Positions 20,101 through 29,328 are shown, counted from the first letter of the stretch. The stretch is 33,779 bases of DNA from Nemertoderma westbladi (GCA_032718475.1 JAUCBJ010007425.1:1-33779), one strand, 5' to 3'. The notes: generated by a model not told the origin, from the letters alone. Translations and numbers: made by a program.

Positions 20101-22220
20101 ATACTTTGCTGCACTTCTTGCAACTCTAGTCTACTTTCCCTTACTGTGCCCTTGAATTGCTGGACAGTCTCCTGCATCTGCCCGAGCAGGATATCCATCC
20201 CCCGCCGTCTCTCGTCCACCCATTCGACCGCCGAAGCGGGAGTCGCCAACGTTGTAGCGGGCGGACGAGGGACAACGGGCGACAAATTGTGAATATTTCG
20301 CTCGGGGTCCAGGACCTGAACTGTCTCTTGGGCAGTTCTGCGGGGCACAGGTAGCTTAGTGCTATGCAGAGGGAATTTATAGGTAGTTTCAGGGAGCACA
20401 TGTGTGTCTATCACCGAAGGGGTGATTTCAAGAACAGGCCTAATTATTTCAGGCTCATCTACTATAGTAGGGAGTCTTTCTATTTTAATTATTTGGTCTG
20501 TGGGCTCTGTACTACCTAAGTTGGTGTTATTTAGTTGCCTTCTAACAGCTGGAGGCAAATCAGGCAATTTCTGACGGTGGAATGTTCTTTTACGTCTACT
20601 TGGACGAGATCTATTTCCCTTGCCTTCAGTATCGGTGGTATCGCCTTCCTCAGATGATGTATACCCCTGTCTCTTGGGAGTAGATCGACTCATCATCTGC
20701 ATATTGCTCGCTGTTAACTGTTTATTGAAGTTGTCTTGCCTCTCTTGAAGATTTTCCAACTCTAGTTGGGTTGCCTCTTCAGATGCCCTCCGTTCTGCTT
20801 CTGCCACTGCCTCTGCTGTTTTTCTTTCGGCTTCTGCCGCTGCCACTGCTGCTGCCGCTTTCCTTTCCGCTTCGGCCTCTGCCACTGCTGCTGCTGCTTT
20901 CCTTTCCGCTTCGGCCTCTGCTGCTGCTGCTTTCCTTTCCGCTTCGGCCTCTGCTGCCTTTCTTTCCGCTTCTGCCTCTGCCACTGCTGCTGCTGCCTTT
21001 CTTTCCGCTTCTGCCTCTGCCACTGCTGCTGCCACTGCCGCTGCCTTTCTATCTTCTATACGTTTTTTCTTTACTTGTTCTTCTTGGTCTCTAGCGATGC
21101 GGAGTTGTTCATCGAATTTAGCTTGGTTCGCCGCTAACCTATCCACATCAATTGCATCCAACACACGCTGGGCTCCTTCACTATTAGGGCTAAGCCCATC
21201 TAGTCTTCTCCTCAACTCTTCATCACCTACGAAACGCTGATAGTCTGACAGATAGATGTCAATGGCATCCCTCTTATGCGGTTTCTCTGCCGTCGCTTCA
21301 CTTTCCACTTGGGAAAAAGTAGCGTCTGTTGATTCTCCATGGGTTGAGCGCTCCTCCAACTGAGCTTTCCACTGAGCTGCTCCTTGAACCTGGCGACTCA
21401 CCCATTGAAACCAAGTCTTTACGGCAACTTGCAACGACGTGTCTTGCCTTCTTTTAGAAGCCTCCTCAAAGGCGGATAAGATTAGCCTAATCCGCAGAAC
21501 TCTTTCTCTAACTTGATAAAGCAGCGATCCCTGCTCTTGAGGTCCTTGAGGTTGTTGAAAAAGTTGCTTTTCTATTCGCTCCATAGAGCTGAAGAATCCC
21601 TGTGCGTATCCGGCTGCGGACCTCTTCCACATAGCTGGATCGATGGTTTCCTTGGCTACTCCCATCCGGTGTATGTCTTCCCAGGCAGCTTCTGATAAAT
21701 CAAACGGGAGTCCGGGTCCGGGGAAGTTCCATTGCGACTCGACAATAGACTTCAGTTCTTCACTAGTGTAGCCCGCGTAGCTATCTCTAGTTGACCGTTG
21801 ACTTCTCGCCCAATCGATCTGGTGTTCTTCCACCGCGATCAATAACCCAGCGAGCACGGCTGCAGGAAGGATGAGAAGGGGATCCGTATAAACCGCATCC
21901 GTCATCTCTGCTCCGCTCTCGGGTGTCAGCTCTACAGTATCCTCACTACTGGAGCTGCTGGGCCGCTGAGGAATAAGTTCTTGACTAGCGGGTTGTTGCT
22001 GTTCCGCTGCTTGTTGGTCCCGCTTGACCTGAGCTCGAGTGCCTATGATAGACCTACGATGTTGGACTAGCCTAGGTTCTGTTATTACTACTGGAGGGAT
22101 GACCTTCCTCACAGTGGGAGGTGAACTGGATTTACGACCAGACGTTTGTACGTCTCTATCTGAGTCGCAGATAGTGACATCTAATAAACTGTCTGACAGG
22201 TTCTGCTTAGTATCAGACAT
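17193..22220 (-). CDS. BEL/Pao Gag-protease polyprotein with the RT and integrase region deleted
   Basis: One uninterrupted frame of 1675 codons starts at a good ATG (G at -3). It has an N-terminal region without recognised domains, then an Ala/Glu/Lys/Arg-rich coiled coil (~387-480). The DUF1759-type BEL Gag domain is at ~815-1000 (FNGDEMKWLPF). Zinc knuckles follow at ~1097-1153 (LCYNCLRRGH, CAKCGAKHH), then a DUF1758-like aspartic protease with LLDSGSTGTF at ~1273. At ~1410 the usual RVGWYLTGP segment appears. About 50 residues later the frame jumps to WRYCPKKFNPTDIASRG (~1473), which in intact elements lies at the RNase H/integrase junction. The whole RT, most of RNase H and the integrase are therefore missing. 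The join keeps the frame. The last ~150 residues match the pre-integrase linker only loosely. The product could still form particles and process itself; this is inference. Confidence 0.92.
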   Translation of the reverse strand: MSDTKQNLSDSLLDVTICDSDRDVQTSGRKSSSPPTVRKVIPPVVITEPRLVQHRRSIIGTRAQVKRDQQAAEQQQPASQELIPQRPSSSSSEDTVELTPESGAEMTDAVYTDPLLILPAAVLAGLLIAVEEHQIDWARSQRSTRDSYAGYTSEELKSIVESQWNFPGPGLPFDLSEAAWEDIHRMGVAKETIDPAMWKRSAAGYAQGFFSSMERIEKQLFQQPQGPQEQGSLLYQVRERVLRIRLILSAFEEASKRRQDTSLQVAVKTWFQWVSRQVQGAAQWKAQLEERSTHGESTDATFSQVESEATAEKPHKRDAIDIYLSDYQRFVGDEELRRRLDGLSPNSEGAQRVLDAIDVDRLAANQAKFDEQLRIARDQEEQVKKKRIEDRKAAAVAAAVAEAEAERKAAAAVAEAEAERKAAEAEAERKAAAAEAEAERKAAAAVAEAEAERKAAAAVAAAEAERKTAEAVAEAERRASEEATQLELENLQERQDNFNKQLTASNMQMMSRSTPKRQGYTSSEEGDTTDTEGKGNRSRPSRRKRTFHRQKLPDLPPAVRRQLNNTNLGSTEPTDQIIKIERLPTIVDEPEIIRPVLEITPSVIDTHVLPETTYKFPLHSTKLPVPRRTAQETVQVLDPERNIHNLSPVVPRPPATTLATPASAVEWVDERRRGMDILLGQMQETVQQFKGTVRESRLELQEVQQSIALERDKLVNTQRGIPPPSVTMCQPVRSEVLHAQGVEPTRIYTASEVETPIVNPIKGNYRPVCNDIPYGTDHNPRNLYTDNLILNSTMAQESFTRQMARTEARQAVKVGEIVKFNGDEMKWLPFNEYYKDNIQNSVLSNGEKLRYLIECLEGSPKLMALRFIGHPDGLRQVWDTLNIRYGNRNNIAGYLYAKLVAPRKFISSGIIEFSDEIQEICRQLDWLGKSHEYQSAMVIRAVASTLPKGGVGTRWDKKVLYMMEQQQRDPTMADLMSFLDGEVKLQLLRQSREKTLENKVSEKPVSRRRVTPVCYTDDGESQTSQGEDSGKDTDRSYVNKMPKDQVSKSKSQPNDRREQVRKTPPTSPKRIQVRKPEEKASVHNVTQNKVSNIKPKCVLCDGPHRLNACDKFLRKSLKDRREVMWDKRLCYNCLRRGHQRRTCNSDARCAKCGAKHHILLHTEFERNSPSQVSESELHVQFSDVNDTDQSEMEGFYTDEFSDQNESCYLINTTAVYRALVHEKDTDSDLTLTTSDQQPSWKAPTSNIGIREFPVVQVRVHGPKRSYVVNALLDSGSTGTFIDKELAEDIFAGQPKFQTKLNMSGIMQVWKSTITADYYVGALSTPQDELGEHSIRSVKMVAIKNFATTQADLYNWDEDESIQHLNIPRFQTDYPGVQILIGQNAHEALETLEKRPAQPQPLQTYAVRTRVGWYLTGPSRRTLRERLLQDRVCQVSEWEDDTSEGDDPTEGTPHSSDNDNLSSNVDQWRYCPKKFNPTDIASRGATPQELTDTIDRLGEPDFLSKENEWPPHLTPTEIRPAKGAEKVEPETRTGGSELFEPGIDLSVLHVARDDAVDLGLPSASGSFMKIRESDWSSGTSDVSQGLSPLLQRATDHYSSWNRLCDAVIYFERCFYRHYSRTKRKPGIVFRMQRLNHPVGRLCLSEGNGGLSGNCGRQDSLPTTTSLILQTSRDSIT
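20780..21060 (-). repeat. Triplet-rich repeats encoding an Ala/Glu/Lys coiled coil
   Basis: A run of imperfect units (plus strand TTTCCTTTCCGCTTCGGCCT and relatives) encodes alternating AEAEAERKAA and AAVAEAEAERKAA blocks, roughly residues 387-480 of the BEL polyprotein. The heptad-like, helix-favouring composition suggests a long coiled coil. Unit number probably varies between copies. Confidence 0.85.
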
Positions 22221-24390
22221 GACTATGTATACCGTTGAATGTCTACTGCTGTATTACAGTCTGAGTAAGTCTAATAACTCAGTATTAACTGCTAGCCTAG
22301 TAATTAATTACCGGTACTGCTACTCAGTGTAGCGTGATATATATATAATATATTAGAATACCGGTATACTTATAGTATATATAACTATATAAGTATTATT
22401 GCAGACTAGGTTTATCACAGAATACCGGTATAATTTTAGCACAAATATATATAAATATATAATAGGCCTATCGGAATACCGGTATACAGCTTACAGTTCA
22501 TAGGATATATAATTCTGAAATAGAATTAATTATAAGTACCGGTATAATTTCAGCCTAGATTTATAGAAATAAAGATAATAGGCCTATCGTAAATACCGGT
22601 ATATCAATTATTTCAAATAATTGAATTTCTGTTACTTTTGGGTTACTTTGTTACTTTACTTACTTTATTACCGTTATTTGAGCAGTAATCCAACTGATAT
22701 TGAGACCTAATGGTTGTATGGTAGGCCTACGATTTATAAATCGTTAGATTTGATTTATAATATATATATACCCGTTTTAATGGGTTTTGTCAATGTTTGA
22801 AATAAATGTTATTATTTCTGGGGAGTAATCACTACACAAAGCGGTGCGCTTTCAGTGAAGTGTTACGTACAGGACACTAAAACAAATAATACTAATTTAC
22901 CTAAGTTACTTAATACTACAAATTACGTACAATTCGGGTGAGATTACAATCTCTAAATAAACACCAAAATTTTACAAAAACACAAATACGAATTTTTAGG
23001 GTAATTTTACAAGAAGTCTACAAACCAGCCTAACAAAGGGTTAGAAAACTGATTATTACAGCGGACAGGGTACTACGGTATTTGAAATAATAAGTAGTAG
23101 TAAATACACTGCGTTGTCTAGATAGGAAAATACCACCGCCTGACGACCTATAGCTGTATCGCTATAGGTTCTACGTTATGTATCACGGAGTGTTCCTACC
23201 TAGAAGTTAATAGAGCTAATCGAATGTGCCTATCAACCACTTTACAACACAGATATAATGTCTACAATAATTACTTCGGAAAGTACTATACACTAAACCC
23301 TAAATTAGGTACGAGTACTTGTATAACAAATAATCAGTAGTTAAATATACTTGAACAGCTAAAAGAACCACGGCATCTGCTGGAGTGACCGATGCACAAA
23401 ATCACCAGTCTTTACCTACGCCGAGCAGCCCGTGTAGTACCGAGGTTAATTTAACTATAGCGGTATGTATAACAAACACAATTACTGTAGGAACAAACTT
23501 GGGGACTTGAATGTTGCGAATAATCGCATAAACTCTGAATAATAAATATTACGCTACGCGTACAAACTACTCAAACAAAATACAGACCGAACACTGACAG
23601 ACTACTATCAAGCCTAAACAAACTACGGTATATGCAGACTCCGAAATGATTAGGGAGTATGCGCTCTAACCCAGTAGTGCGACTTATTCTTTAGTTGGGG
23701 GATTACCTTACAGCGTTCGCTGCCCCTACTGCCTAATCGTACTTAATCGGACAGATGATCTACACACGCGGCAATCCGTTCAGACCTAATAACAGCCAGA
23801 CAACTATCCAGCCTACAAATTATCTAAATAAAATTATACGCTACCCGTACAGACTTACACAAACAGAGTACAGACTAAACGATGGCAGACTACTCTCAAG
23901 CCTAAATAAACTACAGGACATGCAGACTCCGAAATGATTAGGGAGTATGCGCTCTAACCCAGTAGTGCGACTTATTCTTTAGTTGGGGGTTTACCTTACA
24001 GCGTTGCTGCCCCTACTTCCTAACCGTACTTAATCGGACAAGTGCTCTACACACACTGCAATTCGTTCGGACTTAACAGCAATCAGACAACAGCTCAGCC
24101 TACAAATTGTCTGTACAATCTGATCAGGTTTACACGCCTTCTGTTCAATACTGGCCTACAAATAAATAAAACTGACAGAAATAGGCCTAAGTAAAATCCC
24201 AATAAAAACCAGGCGTCCCCGATTAATTATTAAGACCTACCGGCATATATAATCAAATCGAATAATACTGCTGTACTTATACGGAAGTAAGTACCGGTCC
24301 GGATGATCAGGCAGTCAGGCCTACTGGTTACCGGTCGACCGATACTTTCGACTTTATTGCTTACTGCAATAAAGAAGCTATATCCTTTAA
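22221..24390 (-). other. Long 5' leader of the BEL element
   Basis: About 2.2 kb separate the 5' LTR from the Gag start. No coding frame is evident. Near the Gag start (22331-22610) the word ATACCGGTAT recurs several times in AT-rich DNA. Closer to the LTR a 288-bp unit is tandemly duplicated (listed separately). A leader this long could hold packaging or internal ribosome entry signals, but none can be recognised. Confidence 0.6.
23540..24113. repeat. Tandem duplication of a ~288-bp unit in the BEL leader
   Basis: The block GACTCCGAAATGATTAGGGA begins at 23637 and again at 23925, a 288-base shift. Similarity extends both ways, from about 23540 to 24113: AAATATTACGCTACGCG-like, then CAGACTACT.TCAAGCCTAAA, then the block above, then CAGCGTT.GCTGCCCCTAC and ACTTAATCGGACA. 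Copies are roughly 85-90% alike by eye. Confidence 0.88.
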
Positions 24391-25627
24391 TGTTCGCGCT
24401 TTCAGACCTTTGGCAGTTTAACCCACCAAATCAAGATGTCTTCTAGATATTAAATCTGCTTTTAGTCTATGACAAGTATTTGATTCACTACACTAGTCGA
24501 AACCAATCCGTGCGCGACCATTCACCCGCTGGATATTCCCGGGAGATTGGGTTCGACGGTTTAATTTTTATTGCTATGTAAGCCTAATGTATTATTCGAC
24601 TGACAGTATTATATAATCTCTGACAATATTATTCACCTTCGGTAATATTAACAGTTCCTTTAGGACGTGGCGCTTTATCTATATAAACAGAGTTATGACT
24701 TAAACTACTCACAACGATATGGCTTAATTATAATCCACATATATGACGCATTCTTTAGGAATTGCTTCTTTAACAGACTCACTCATACACTATGCTGCAC
24801 AATACTGCACACTAATCTGCCAATCTTCACTGATTTTAGTCACATATAAAAGGAACACAGGCTGACTCATGTAGGGTCTATCAAATAACATTAGATTCAC
24901 TTCAAACCACTTTAACATAAGTCACAATCGTTATTGGTAACCTTTCTCTCTTACCTTCGGTATATCAAGAATATTGGGTTGCGGGGTTATTTATCGTTAT
25001 TCCAAATATAATAATTCATCAACCATATTATGAAGAACTGACAGTAAATAGCAGTATCAAACAACAACTGAACAGTTAGGTAGATCGGTACATCAGTACC
25101 GGTATGTCAGCAGTGAGATATTTACAGTGAGATATTCAAGTAGTTTGTTAAAGGATATATGCCCTTTATAATTAAACCTACTAGTGTACGACTAAAAAGC
25201 AGTACAGCACAAAAATACTTCCAAGCCGTTCTTTCTTAGGCTCAGGACTGAATGTAAACACTGCACATAGGCATTGCGTCATTTCTCGGAAATTTTCTGT
25301 ACAAGGAGCCACAAAAACGCTCTAATTGGCTGACTGAACTGAGAGACGCCGTAGAACAAAGGAAATCAACACGTATGAATGTCAGCTGTTAACCGTAGTC
25401 ATAGTAACTACTGTTCAAGAGTAGCTATCACCCCTTTGCGTCACGAATTGCCATAGAATCATAAAATATGCCTTTCACAGTACACATACGGAGGAAATAG
25501 GTCTTAGATCCTCTAAAAACACCGATACAGCAATAATACGGTCTCTTACACTTATTAAATCAACTACAGAGTATTTTAATGTAAAAGATAATAAAAATAA
25601 CGGGGCAATTCAGCAAAGGCTTTTACA
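24391..25627 (-). repeat. BEL/Pao LTR, 5' copy of the minus-strand element
   Basis: This 1237-bp copy has the same ends as the left LTR (TG ... CA) and lies exactly 11244 bases from it. It is followed by the ATAAC target duplication at 25628-25632. As the 5' LTR it should drive transcription towards lower coordinates. Confidence 0.97.
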
Positions 25628-25632
25628 ATAAC

Positions 25633-26340
25633 ACATACCCAACAGGTTTAAATTTAGTACCGGTATGCATTGTTTGTCCATTGTCGCGCGTCGCGCCAAA
25701 CATAAGTGGAAATGAGTCATCGGTAGTAAATAGCTGGGTAACAAAAACACAAACAAACATAAAATACTGGTAATGCATACCTAACAATTGTCTGAGTATA
25801 TAGTGCGTATATATGATGGTTGGTAGTAAATTAACTGGTATCAAGAGCAGTTGATATCAAAAATTGAAACTGTGAGATAATAAGCACTTTAGTACATGTA
25901 TGTAAGGCTAAATGCATGCATAAATACTGTATAAAATAATATGAGAATACTGTTGTGTTGTTAAGATAGTGGTATAGATAATATGTAGCACATAAATATA
26001 TCGGTACTTGATGTACAATGTGTATAGTTAGAATAGTTTGCTGAATATATAAAAACAGTACAGACACAAAATTAAAAGTTAATAAAAAGAAACTACTGAT
26101 GCCATTTTGGGGCTATGATATATAGTTATTTCCTATGTCCCTGTTGGGGTTGGATTTTCTTACCTCTAATGTTTTCGTTTGACTTATTTGCTTGTATCAG
26201 GTGCGATTTGCGATTTGCGTTGGTTTCACTATGCCTGTGCCAAAACATTCCATGGTTCCATCATTTATAGACTATGAGATAGATTTCCATATGCGCCTGT
26301 GGTAAAAGACTCTAAATTTAATAGTTTGTGGTTGTTGTCG
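25633..26340. other. AT-rich non-coding stretch right of the BEL element
   Basis: No coding frame of substance is visible. The string CCAAAACATTCC with flanking bases near 26230 resembles a string near 8825, so part of this stretch may be an old dispersed repeat. Confidence 0.4.
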
Positions 26341-26640
26341 ATAATCGGTTACCACATGACATAGCAAAACACTCATTTTATAGCCAAAAACAATTACTAA
26401 TTGATGGAAAGGAGCAGGTTAAGGCCGGATTTTCTAACCAAAACAATAAACAGTCACTTTTCCAAATGAAGGAAAGCTGCAGGTTACAGAGACGGGAATT
26501 TCTAACAAAAACAATAAACGATAACATATTACCAATTGAGAGAAAGGAGCAGGTTACAGAGGCAGGATTTCCTAACCAAAACAATAAACGATTACTTAAC
26601 TAATTGAGGGAAAGGAGCAGGTCACAAAGGCGGGCCGTAC
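26340..26640. repeat. ~68-bp tandem repeat, about four copies
   Basis: Units starting with AATTGATGGAAAGGAGCAGG or variants begin at 26399, 26464, 26534 and 26602 (65, 70 and 68 bases apart). Each continues with GGTTACAGAGGC.GGATTT and CTAACCAAAACAATAAACGA. The short plus-strand frame across it is a by-product of the repeat. Confidence 0.88.
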
Positions 26641-26978
26641 ATACAGTAGGTAAGATTAAAAATCGTAAAAATTTCAAATCCGAGCATAACGCATATCGAT
26701 TATTGCTCTCCATTTGTAGCCTGGGAGTTACACACGATGACTGGATGGAGTTGGTTATCAGAGAGTGGCCATGACATGGCCGGGGGTGAGTGAGGGAGAC
26801 TTGACTTTAGTATATCTATCTATCATCTCTATAGCTATCTTTCAATCATAGTTTGTACAGTATTGATTGCAAATAGATTTCGAAACGCTAGGATCGATTT
26901 TGTCGACGGAGGTCAAACATGCCAATTCTCCCAACACGTTTGGCAGAGAGAATAGGGATATTTGGCATCCTAATTTAA
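26641..26978. other. Non-coding stretch left of the gypsy element, with one satellite monomer
   Basis: A single diverged monomer of the satellite found at the window's right end lies at about 26720-26781, listed separately. The rest, including a pyrimidine-rich patch near 26815-26850, shows no gene or recognisable element. Confidence 0.5.
26720..26781. repeat. Isolated diverged monomer of the right-end satellite
   Basis: The order GAGTTACACA, then GATGACTGGATGGAGTTGGT, then TATCAGAGAGTGGCCATGAC ending in ATGGCC, matches the ~70-bp satellite monomer of 33105-33779. Only one unit is present. Confidence 0.85.
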
Positions 26979-26982
26979 AGAC

Positions 26983-27122
26983 TGTAGTGGTACTATCATA
27001 CTGATGCTACACTGCTAGTGGTTGCACACGAACCATAGCGTCCTTTGACTGACCTACCGGTACCGTACTACTTTACTCACATGTAGAAGCTACGTACTAA
27101 CCGATTTAGTTACTCCACTTCA
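26983..27122 (+). repeat. Gypsy 5' LTR
   Basis: This 140-bp LTR starts TGTAGTGG and ends ACTTCA. Compared with the reconstructed 3' LTR it shows two substitutions and lacks 22 bases between two TGTA words. It is short for a gypsy LTR. Confidence 0.93.
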
Positions 27123-27123
27123 C

Positions 27124-27132
27124 TGGTGACCC
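27124..27132 (+). other. Gypsy primer-binding site, tRNA-Trp type
   Basis: TGGTGACCC lies one base after the 5' LTR. Its complement, GGGTCACCA, is the 3' end of eukaryotic tRNA-Trp with its CCA. Similarity beyond nine bases is weak. Confidence 0.75.
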
Positions 27133-27197
27133 AGACTCGCACAACCGCATTTTGTGCGACCATCGAACTCGCCCACATCTCCACTACTGACTGACTG

Positions 27198-27927
27198 ATG
27201 GACGACTCAATCAGCGCCGTCGCCATTAAACTTCCCTCATTCTAGGCAGACACTGGACAACCCAGCCATCTGGTTTGCCCAAGTCGAGGCCCAGTTTCAC
27301 CTCCGGCGAATAGTCGACGACTCGACGCGATACTTTCACATCGTCGCGACACTGGACCAGGCTACTGCCTCCCGCCTTCTCGACACGCTGACCGCTCAAC
27401 CGGCCACTGGGAAGTACGAGGCGCTCAAGGCCCGGCTCCTCAGCACCTTCGCCCTCAGCCGACGCGAACGCGCTGCGAAGCTCCTGCACATGCGCGGGCT
27501 GGGCGATCGCAAACCATCCCAACTCATGGACGAGATGCTGGGCCTCCTCGCCGGCCACTCGCCCTGTTTGCTGTTCGAGCAGCTCTTCCTAGAGCAGCTT
27601 CCCGAGGACATCCGACTCCAGGTCTCGAACGACGCGTTCGATGACCCCCACACCCTCGCCGCCAAAGCCGACGTCTTGTGGCTGGCACAATCTGCTGGGC
27701 TCCCACAACAAGCCAGAGTCCGCGGGGTTTCTGCACCTCGGCCGCCCGCTTCCTTGAAGAACTCGGCTAAACTAAAGCCAAAAACTCTGTACTTGTCCAC
27801 GGATTTGAGCCACCCCGACACCGAGCAGTTGTGCTACTATAACGCACGGTTCGGTAGCGCGGCCCAGCGGTGCCGCTCGCCCTGCTCCTTTCCGACCCCG
27901 GGCAACGCTCCGACCAGCCGTCAGTAG
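27198..27927 (+). pseudogene. Gypsy gag, broken near its start
   Basis: The ATG at 27198 opens a frame that hits TAG after 15 codons, where related proteins have Trp. The Gag sequence then continues one phase over from about 27256 (DNPAIWFAQVEAQF) without a stop to 27927. It includes FEQLFLEQLPEDIR, typical of the capsid end, and a terminal zinc motif LCYYNARFGSAAQRCRSPC. In the CsRn1 clade this motif is CHCC; here the His position holds Asn. Gag packages the element RNA. The early stop plus frameshift should prevent a normal product. Confidence 0.85.
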
Positions 27928-27929
27928 CG

Positions 27930-28330
27930 GCTGCGGCGGCTGATCAGTGTAGCCAGCAGGACCACCTGCTCTACACCTGGGACCGGAACTCCGGCCACCA
28001 CTTCCTGGTGGACACAGGCGCCCAGGTCAGCGTCTTCCCGGCCACCTGCTTCGACAGGCGCTCTGGCGGGGCCGGACCTCCGCGCGGGCTGTCAACGACA
28101 GATCCGCTCCTACGGCACCCGAGTGATCCCCCTTCTCTTCGGCGGACGTCGCTACATATACAACTTCATCGTCGCCGACGTCCCCCAACCATTGCTGGGC
28201 GCGGATTTCCTCTGCGACAATTCCCTGATGGTCGATGTTAAAGGGCAACAACTAGTCGACATGGAAACCTTCCAGCCTATCCCTCTCCATTGCTCTGTCT
28301 CCACTCCAGGGAACGCGCCCTCAACTAGCG
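27930..28330 (+). pseudogene. Gypsy aspartic protease, frameshifted
   Basis: HHFLVDTGAQVSVFP contains the DTG catalytic triplet at 28011-28019. The frame then changes between about 28050 and 28090. The second half of the protease, GTRVIPLLFGGRRYIYNF and PLLGADFL (the usual hydrophobic ILG-like element), is read one phase over up to about 28310. Both halves look well kept, so the frameshift is the main lesion. Confidence 0.85.
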
Positions 28331-29328
28331 TTGGCTACAATCAACCGGGTCTACGCCGACCTCCTGGCCGAGTTTCCAACCATAACGACCCCGACATTCT
28401 CGGAGTCGTCGACCCGCCACGGTATGGAGCACCACATCGAAACAATGGGTCGGCCTGTCCATGCCCGAGCCCGCCAGCTTCCCCCTGATAAACTCGAGAT
28501 CGCTCGGGAGGAGTTCCGGAAGATGGAGGCGATGGGCATCATCCGGCGCTCCGACAGCCCCTGGTCATCTCCCCTCCACATGGTGCCTAAGCCGAGCAGA
28601 GGCTGGCGGCCCTGAGGAGACTATAGGCTTCTCAATAACGCCACGACCCCAGATCGCTACCCGGTCCCCCACATCCAGGACTTCTCAGCGCGTCTCGCCA
28701 GTGCCACGATCTTCTCTAAGATCGATCCTCGTGGCCAGCTCGTCTCCTGAGGAGCACCTTAACCACCTCCACCAACTCTTCCGGCAGCTGCGAGACAATA
28801 GCCTCATCGTCAATGTGGCCAACTGTGAGTTCGGGGTGGACAGCCTCACCTTCCTTGGCCACCACATCACCCGCCACGGTGCCCAACCACTTCCAGCCAA
28901 GGTGGAGGCCATCAGCTCATTCCCTCCCCCATCCATTTATCCATTTATCGGCATGGTGACCTTCTACCACCAATTTATTCCCACAGCCGCTGCCATCATG
29001 CAACCCCTCTATGCGGTTGTTGCTGGCAGTGGCAAGGAGGTTGATTGGACGCCCAAACTCCTAGCGGCATTCAACTCTTCGAAACAGGCCCTGGCCGACG
29101 CCACCATGCTGGTCCACCCCCACTATGATGCCCCCACTGCCATCACTACCGACGCATCCGACACCGCTGTTGGTGCCGCCCTCGAGCAATGGATCAACGG
29201 GAAGTGGCAGCCACTTGCCTTCTTCAGTCGGCAGCTCCAGCCTCCCGAGAAGAAATACAGTGCCTTCGACCGCGAGCTCTTGGGCCTGTATTTAGCGATT
29301 CGTCACTTCCGCTACTTCCTCGAGGGCC
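28331..29328 (+). pseudogene. Gypsy reverse transcriptase and RNase H with the RT core deleted
   Basis: The RT fingers are present (IIRRSDSPWSSPLHMV), then TGA at 28613-28615 replaces an expected residue after KPSRGWRP. The frame continues GDYRLLNN ... IFSKID to motif A at 28718-28726. At that point the sequence jumps to ILVASSSPEEHL (from 28725, another phase), which normally follows the YxDD box. The stretch from motif A to motif C, including the catalytic YxDD, is therefore missing, roughly 70-80 codons by family spacing. The thumb/connection (FLGHHITRHG) and an RNase H domain (TTDASDTAVGAAL, FSRQLQPPEKKYSAFDRELL) follow. This copy cannot make active RT. Confidence 0.9.

Larger units (their letters stand above)
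13142..25632 (-). mobile_element. BEL/Pao LTR retrotransposon, complete but lacking RT and integrase
   Basis: Two LTRs (13147-14388 and 24391-25627) in the same orientation enclose ~10 kb with one long minus-strand frame. The insertion is flanked by the 5-bp direct repeat ATAAC (13142-13146 and 25628-25632), a target-site duplication. The LTRs begin TG and end CA and differ only by a 5-bp indel, so the insertion is recent. The family call rests on the DUF1759-like Gag, paired zinc knuckles and DUF1758-like protease. No primer-binding site starting TGG was found just inside the right-hand (5') LTR. A short purine-rich stretch lies just upstream of the left-hand (3') LTR on the element strand. 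Without RT or integrase it can only have moved with help in trans. Confidence 0.93.

Noticed and set aside
20766-21137. Cys/Phe- and Leu/Pro-rich plus-strand frames
   Set aside because: They are antisense shadows of the Ala/Glu/Lys repeats in the BEL polyprotein; their odd composition comes from the repeat.
24350-24390. BEL primer-binding site
   Set aside because: The bases just inside the 5' LTR on the element strand (TTAAAGGATATAGC...) contain no TGG start, so no tRNA match could be supported.
27226-27821. Long minus-strand frames across the gypsy gag
   Set aside because: High GC content removes stop codons in antisense frames. The plus-strand frame matches gypsy Gag, so these are shadows.
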